NCBI GenBank assembly: GCA_030705665.1
Contig: JAUZQA010000228.1
Span: 1-6,928 of the forward strand
Direction: 5' to 3'
DNA length: 6,928 nucleotides
Source of the DNA: Bacillota bacterium
GTDB lineage: Bacteria; Bacillota; Bacilli; Bacillales_B; DSM-18226
Under the pieces are notes generated by a model, which saw only the letters and a list, made by a program, of their open reading frames with translations, ran no database searches and had not been told where the DNA came from. Made by a program: the position numbers and the translations under genes. Shown one piece after another: positions 4,949-6,928 of the stretch (position 1 is the first letter of the stretch; every line of letters starts with the position of its first letter).

Positions 4949-6416
4949 ACAAAAAGTTGGACAAGAAAAGCAGGAACAGACAAATTTAGAAAATAAATCT
5001 GGATTTATACGAATGAAAAAATTCCAGTTTATCATGCTTCTTTTTTTAGTTGTTTTTCTATCTGCGGGAATTACAACATTTGCGCTGGCCTTTGGCAATG
5101 ATAAAGTAGCAACAGTCGGGTCAGACAGGGCTGAATTTTCTAAACTTTATAGTGCGTATGATACATTAAAAAATGGGTACTATCAAAAGGTAGATGACAA
5201 AAAGTTAATCAATGGAGCAATCAATGGTATGGTTCAATCTCTTGGCGATCCATATTCCGATTATATGAGCAATACTGAATCAAAAAGCTTCCATAACAGT
5301 ATTTCTTCTTCTTTCGAAGGAATTGGGGCTGAAATTCAAGAAAAAGATGCCCATATTGTCGTTGTTTCTCCAATCAAAGGGTCACCAGCAGAGAAGGCAG
5401 GTTTAAAGCCAAATGATATTATCGTATCTGTAAATGGTAAAAGCTTGCAAGGAATGAATTCAACCCAGGCAGTTGCATTAATTCGAGGAAAAAAAGGTAC
5501 AAAGGTTAATTTAGTCATTCAACGTCCAGGTACAGAAGCACCTGTCAAGGTGTCCGTTGTTAGGGATCAAATCCCAATCAATACTGTAAATGGAGAGATG
5601 GTCGGTGATGGAATTGCAAAAGTTCAGATCACCAGTTTTTCAAGCAATACATCAAAGGAACTCGTTAATACATTAAATGATTTACAAAAGCAAGGTATGA
5701 AAGGCCTTGTCTTGGATTTACGACAAAATCCAGGTGGATTATTGGATCAGGCTATTAATATTTCTAGCCTATTTGTTCCAAAAGGGAAAGTGCTATTTAA
5801 GGTAGAAGATCGTAATGGTAAGATTAAGGAATATACCTCTCAAAATAAAGGAAACGACATTATGCCATTAGTCGTCTTGATTGATAGCGGGAGTGCAAGT
5901 GCATCTGAAATCGTTTCTGCTGCAGTAAATGAATCTGCTGGGGTGCCGCTTGTGGGCGAAAAATCTTTTGGAAAGGGAACTGTGCAAACTGCTCAGGACT
6001 TTTCAGATGGTTCTAACCTCAAGTTTACAATGGCAAAATGGTTAACTCCTGACGGAAATTGGATTCATAAAAAAGGACTTAAACCGGATTATCCAGTTGC
6101 ACTGCCAGACTATGCAAATCTGACAATGATTGATCCAGATAAGGAACTGAAGCTATCAACTGTCTCAACAGACGTTAAAACAGCACAGATTATGCTAAAA
6201 GCCCTTGGATTTGATCCTGGAAGAGAAGATGGTTTTTTTGATGATAAGACTCAAAATGCTGTTATAGCATTCCAAAAAGCTCAAAGTCTGCCTGCGGATG
6301 GGATTATTAAAGGTGACTCCACATTAAAATTAATGGATCTTTTACGCCAAAAAATCCAACAGAATGATACCCAGCTCCAAAAGGCTATTGAAGTCCTTAA
6401 AGAGAGAATGAAGTAA
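4923..6416 (+). CDS. ctpA: carboxyl-terminal processing protease, S41 family, with PDZ and peptidoglycan-binding domains
   Basis: This membrane-anchored serine protease cleaves protein C-termini outside the cytoplasm. In order: a charged cytosolic N-terminus (1-32), one transmembrane segment (~33-57), a helical region with YYQKVDDKKLINGAINGMV and GDPYSDYM (86-115), a PDZ domain (~131-213; FEGIGAEI, GSPAEKAGLKPNDIIVSVNG), the S41 catalytic core, and a C-terminal PG_binding_1 domain (~415-475; AQIMLKALGF, FDDKTQNAVIAFQ). The Ser-Lys dyad is S326 in GSASASEI and K351 in SFGKGTVQ, with Q355; the 25 and 4 residue spacings equal those of B. subtilis CtpB S309/K334/Q338. The 497-aa length is slightly above the 466-480 of the B. 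subtilis paralogues. CtpA rather than CtpB is chosen from the yodJ-deoD context. The start is uncertain: ATG 4923 lacks a good ribosome binding site, and TTG 4941 is an alternative giving MDEQ. Confidence 0.95.
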   Translation: MKVVKALDEQKVGQEKQEQTNLENKSGFIRMKKFQFIMLLFLVVFLSAGITTFALAFGNDKVATVGSDRAEFSKLYSAYDTLKNGYYQKVDDKKLINGAINGMVQSLGDPYSDYMSNTESKSFHNSISSSFEGIGAEIQEKDAHIVVVSPIKGSPAEKAGLKPNDIIVSVNGKSLQGMNSTQAVALIRGKKGTKVNLVIQRPGTEAPVKVSVVRDQIPINTVNGEMVGDGIAKVQITSFSSNTSKELVNTLNDLQKQGMKGLVLDLRQNPGGLLDQAINISSLFVPKGKVLFKVEDRNGKIKEYTSQNKGNDIMPLVVLIDSGSASASEIVSAAVNESAGVPLVGEKSFGKGTVQTAQDFSDGSNLKFTMAKWLTPDGNWIHKKGLKPDYPVALPDYANLTMIDPDKELKLSTVSTDVKTAQIMLKALGFDPGREDGFFDDKTQNAVIAFQKAQSLPADGIIKGDSTLKLMDLLRQKIQQNDTQLQKAIEVLKERMK

Positions 6417-6431
6417 TGAACATTTATAAAA

Positions 6432-6454
6432 TTATCGGATTAGTAATCCGATAA
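6432..6454. repeat. 23-bp perfect palindrome after ctpA
   Basis: Arms TTATCGGATTA (6432-6442) and TAATCCGATAA (6444-6454) are exact inverted copies about a single central G. It lies 15 bases past the ctpA stop and just before the terminator. No T-tract follows, so it is not itself a terminator; it may be a protein-binding site or a 3'-end stabilising hairpin. Confidence 0.75.
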
Positions 6455-6458
6455 GTCG

Positions 6459-6491
6459 AAAAGCCTGATCATAAATGGATCGGGCTTTTTT
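6459..6491 (+). terminator. rho-independent terminator after ctpA
   Basis: AAAAGCCTGATC (6459-6470) pairs with GATCGGGCTTTT (6478-6489), with one G-U pair and a 7-base loop. The right arm runs into a six-T tract. The A-tract on the left also allows some function on the minus strand. Confidence 0.9.
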
Positions 6492-6517
6492 GATTTAATT
6501 CCTTGAAAGGAACTAAA

Positions 6518-6535
6518 GAGTTTGTATGCAAACTC
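6518..6535. promoter_or_regulatory. operator-like dyad overlapping a promoter
   Basis: GAGTTTG (6518-6524) and CAAACTC (6529-6535) are perfect arms about TATG. The dyad covers the predicted -35 of the downstream gene, the usual position of a repressor site. The regulator is unknown. Confidence 0.5.
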
Positions 6536-6550
6536 AAATTTCGATAAAAT
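6522..6550 (+). promoter_or_regulatory. probable sigma-A promoter of the last gene
   Basis: TTGTAT (6522-6527), a 17-base spacer and TAAAAT (6545-6550) give a moderate housekeeping promoter with a start near 6557. The -35 matches only the first three consensus bases. An alternative -35, TTGAAA at 6503-6508, lacks a good -10. Confidence 0.5.
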
Positions 6551-6587
6551 GAACAAGCAGATTGAATTGAATCATCGAGGTGATATT

Positions 6588-6928
6588 TTGAAGCAAATCA
6601 TTCAAATAGACGATGAGCAGAAGCAAAATATAATGGCTATTGAAAAAGAATGTGAAATAATTTGCCGAGAACTGGGAGAAAAATATCAGCCGGAATTTAA
6701 TAAAATGGATAAGCAACTTGTTATTGAGCTAATTCGAAAGAAAAAAGGAAAACCTGCTACGGCTATAGATGTACTTGAGACTGATTATGAATCGTTTATT
6801 GAAGTGGGCATTGAGCATGATGAGGAATATTATCCAAATGCCTACATCCCAATCTGGAAATGTAAGGGTGAATGGTTTCAAAAAATTGGCTATTTAACAA
6901 GGCGAAATAATGAACAGTTGAATAGCAT
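6588..6928 (+). CDS. unrecognised protein, N-terminal 113 residues (3' end outside window)
   Basis: A frame opens at TTG 6588 and remains open to the window edge. GAGG (6577-6580) lies seven bases before the TTG. An in-frame ATG at 6549 would add 13 residues but lacks a ribosome binding site and overlaps the predicted -10, so TTG is preferred. The visible protein begins MKQIIQIDDEQKQNIMAIEK and appears cytosolic. Residues ~8-55 look helical and charged, with two Cys (22 and 26). Residues ~57-105 hold short strands with aromatic and proline residues: AIDVLETDYESFIEVG, EEYYPNAYIPIWKC, GEWFQKIGYLTRRN. I do not recognise the family. Its own promoter and the preceding terminator indicate a separate transcript from ctpA. 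Codon use looks like its neighbours. Confidence 0.75.
   Translation, partial: MKQIIQIDDEQKQNIMAIEKECEIICRELGEKYQPEFNKMDKQLVIELIRKKKGKPATAIDVLETDYESFIEVGIEHDEEYYPNAYIPIWKCKGEWFQKIGYLTRRNNEQLNS

Noticed and set aside
4780..5098. Minus-strand open frames across the yodJ-ctpA gap and the ctpA 5' end
   Set aside because: They run through the terminator and the antisense of the ctpA membrane segment, with no ribosome binding site or recognisable protein.
5336..5518. Minus-strand open frame of 60 codons inside ctpA
   Set aside because: It is the antisense of the PDZ domain, whose plus-strand protein is clearly conserved.
6534..6716. Minus-strand open frame of 60 codons over the last gene's start
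   Set aside because: It is antisense to the better supported plus-strand gene and very Phe/Leu/Ile-rich, as expected from reversed Lys/Glu codons; no ribosome binding site is present.

Overview
The window looks like chromosomal DNA from a low-GC, endospore-forming Bacillaceae species (Bacillus sensu lato; genus not resolved). It is AT-rich, has strong GGGAGG/GAGGTG-type ribosome binding sites, several TTG/GTG starts and U-tailed terminators. The gene set matches the B. subtilis neighbourhood kamA-yokU-yozE-yodN-yozD-deoD-yodJ-ctpA as I remember it. The genes yodL and yodM, which I recall between yozD and deoD in B. subtilis, are absent here. In that interval, two short minus-strand genes that I do not recognise flank yozD.

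Layout. Bases 2-613 are the 3' part of kamA (lysine 2,3-aminomutase), followed closely by yokU (631-918), a small two-CxxC protein. After a 165-base AT-rich gap comes yozE (1084-1320), closed by a strong terminator. yodN (1437-2132) encodes a protein with two SH3-like modules and a helical tail. It meets tail to tail, with two bases between, a 55-aa putative membrane protein on the minus strand (2135-2302). A divergent intergenic region with a sigma-E-like promoter leads to yozD (2465-2638) and its terminator. A minus-strand gene for a 45-aa basic protein (2822-2959) is divergent from deoD (3127-3831, TTG start). deoD ends in a terminator. The lipoprotein DD-carboxypeptidase yodJ (3989-4783) has its own near-consensus sigma-A promoter and terminator. 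ctpA (4923-6416) encodes a membrane-anchored S41 protease with PDZ and peptidoglycan-binding domains, and ends in a palindrome plus terminator. A last unrecognised gene (6588 to the edge) has a promoter overlapped by an operator-like dyad.

Function. These are mostly separate short transcription units: lysine catabolism (kamA), purine nucleoside salvage (deoD), cell-wall maturation (yodJ, ctpA) and several small Bacillaceae-restricted proteins of unknown role. No mobile element, CRISPR array, tRNA or rRNA is visible. With the short minus-strand genes counted, no gene-free stretch exceeds 300 bases.

I see no clear new multi-gene system. The observations most worth following are a 13-bp tandem duplication at the ctpA start, which separates the ribosome binding site from the reading frame and creates a 12-codon leader ORF; the two short minus-strand genes; the sigma-E-like promoter of yozD; and the dyad overlapping the promoter of the last gene.
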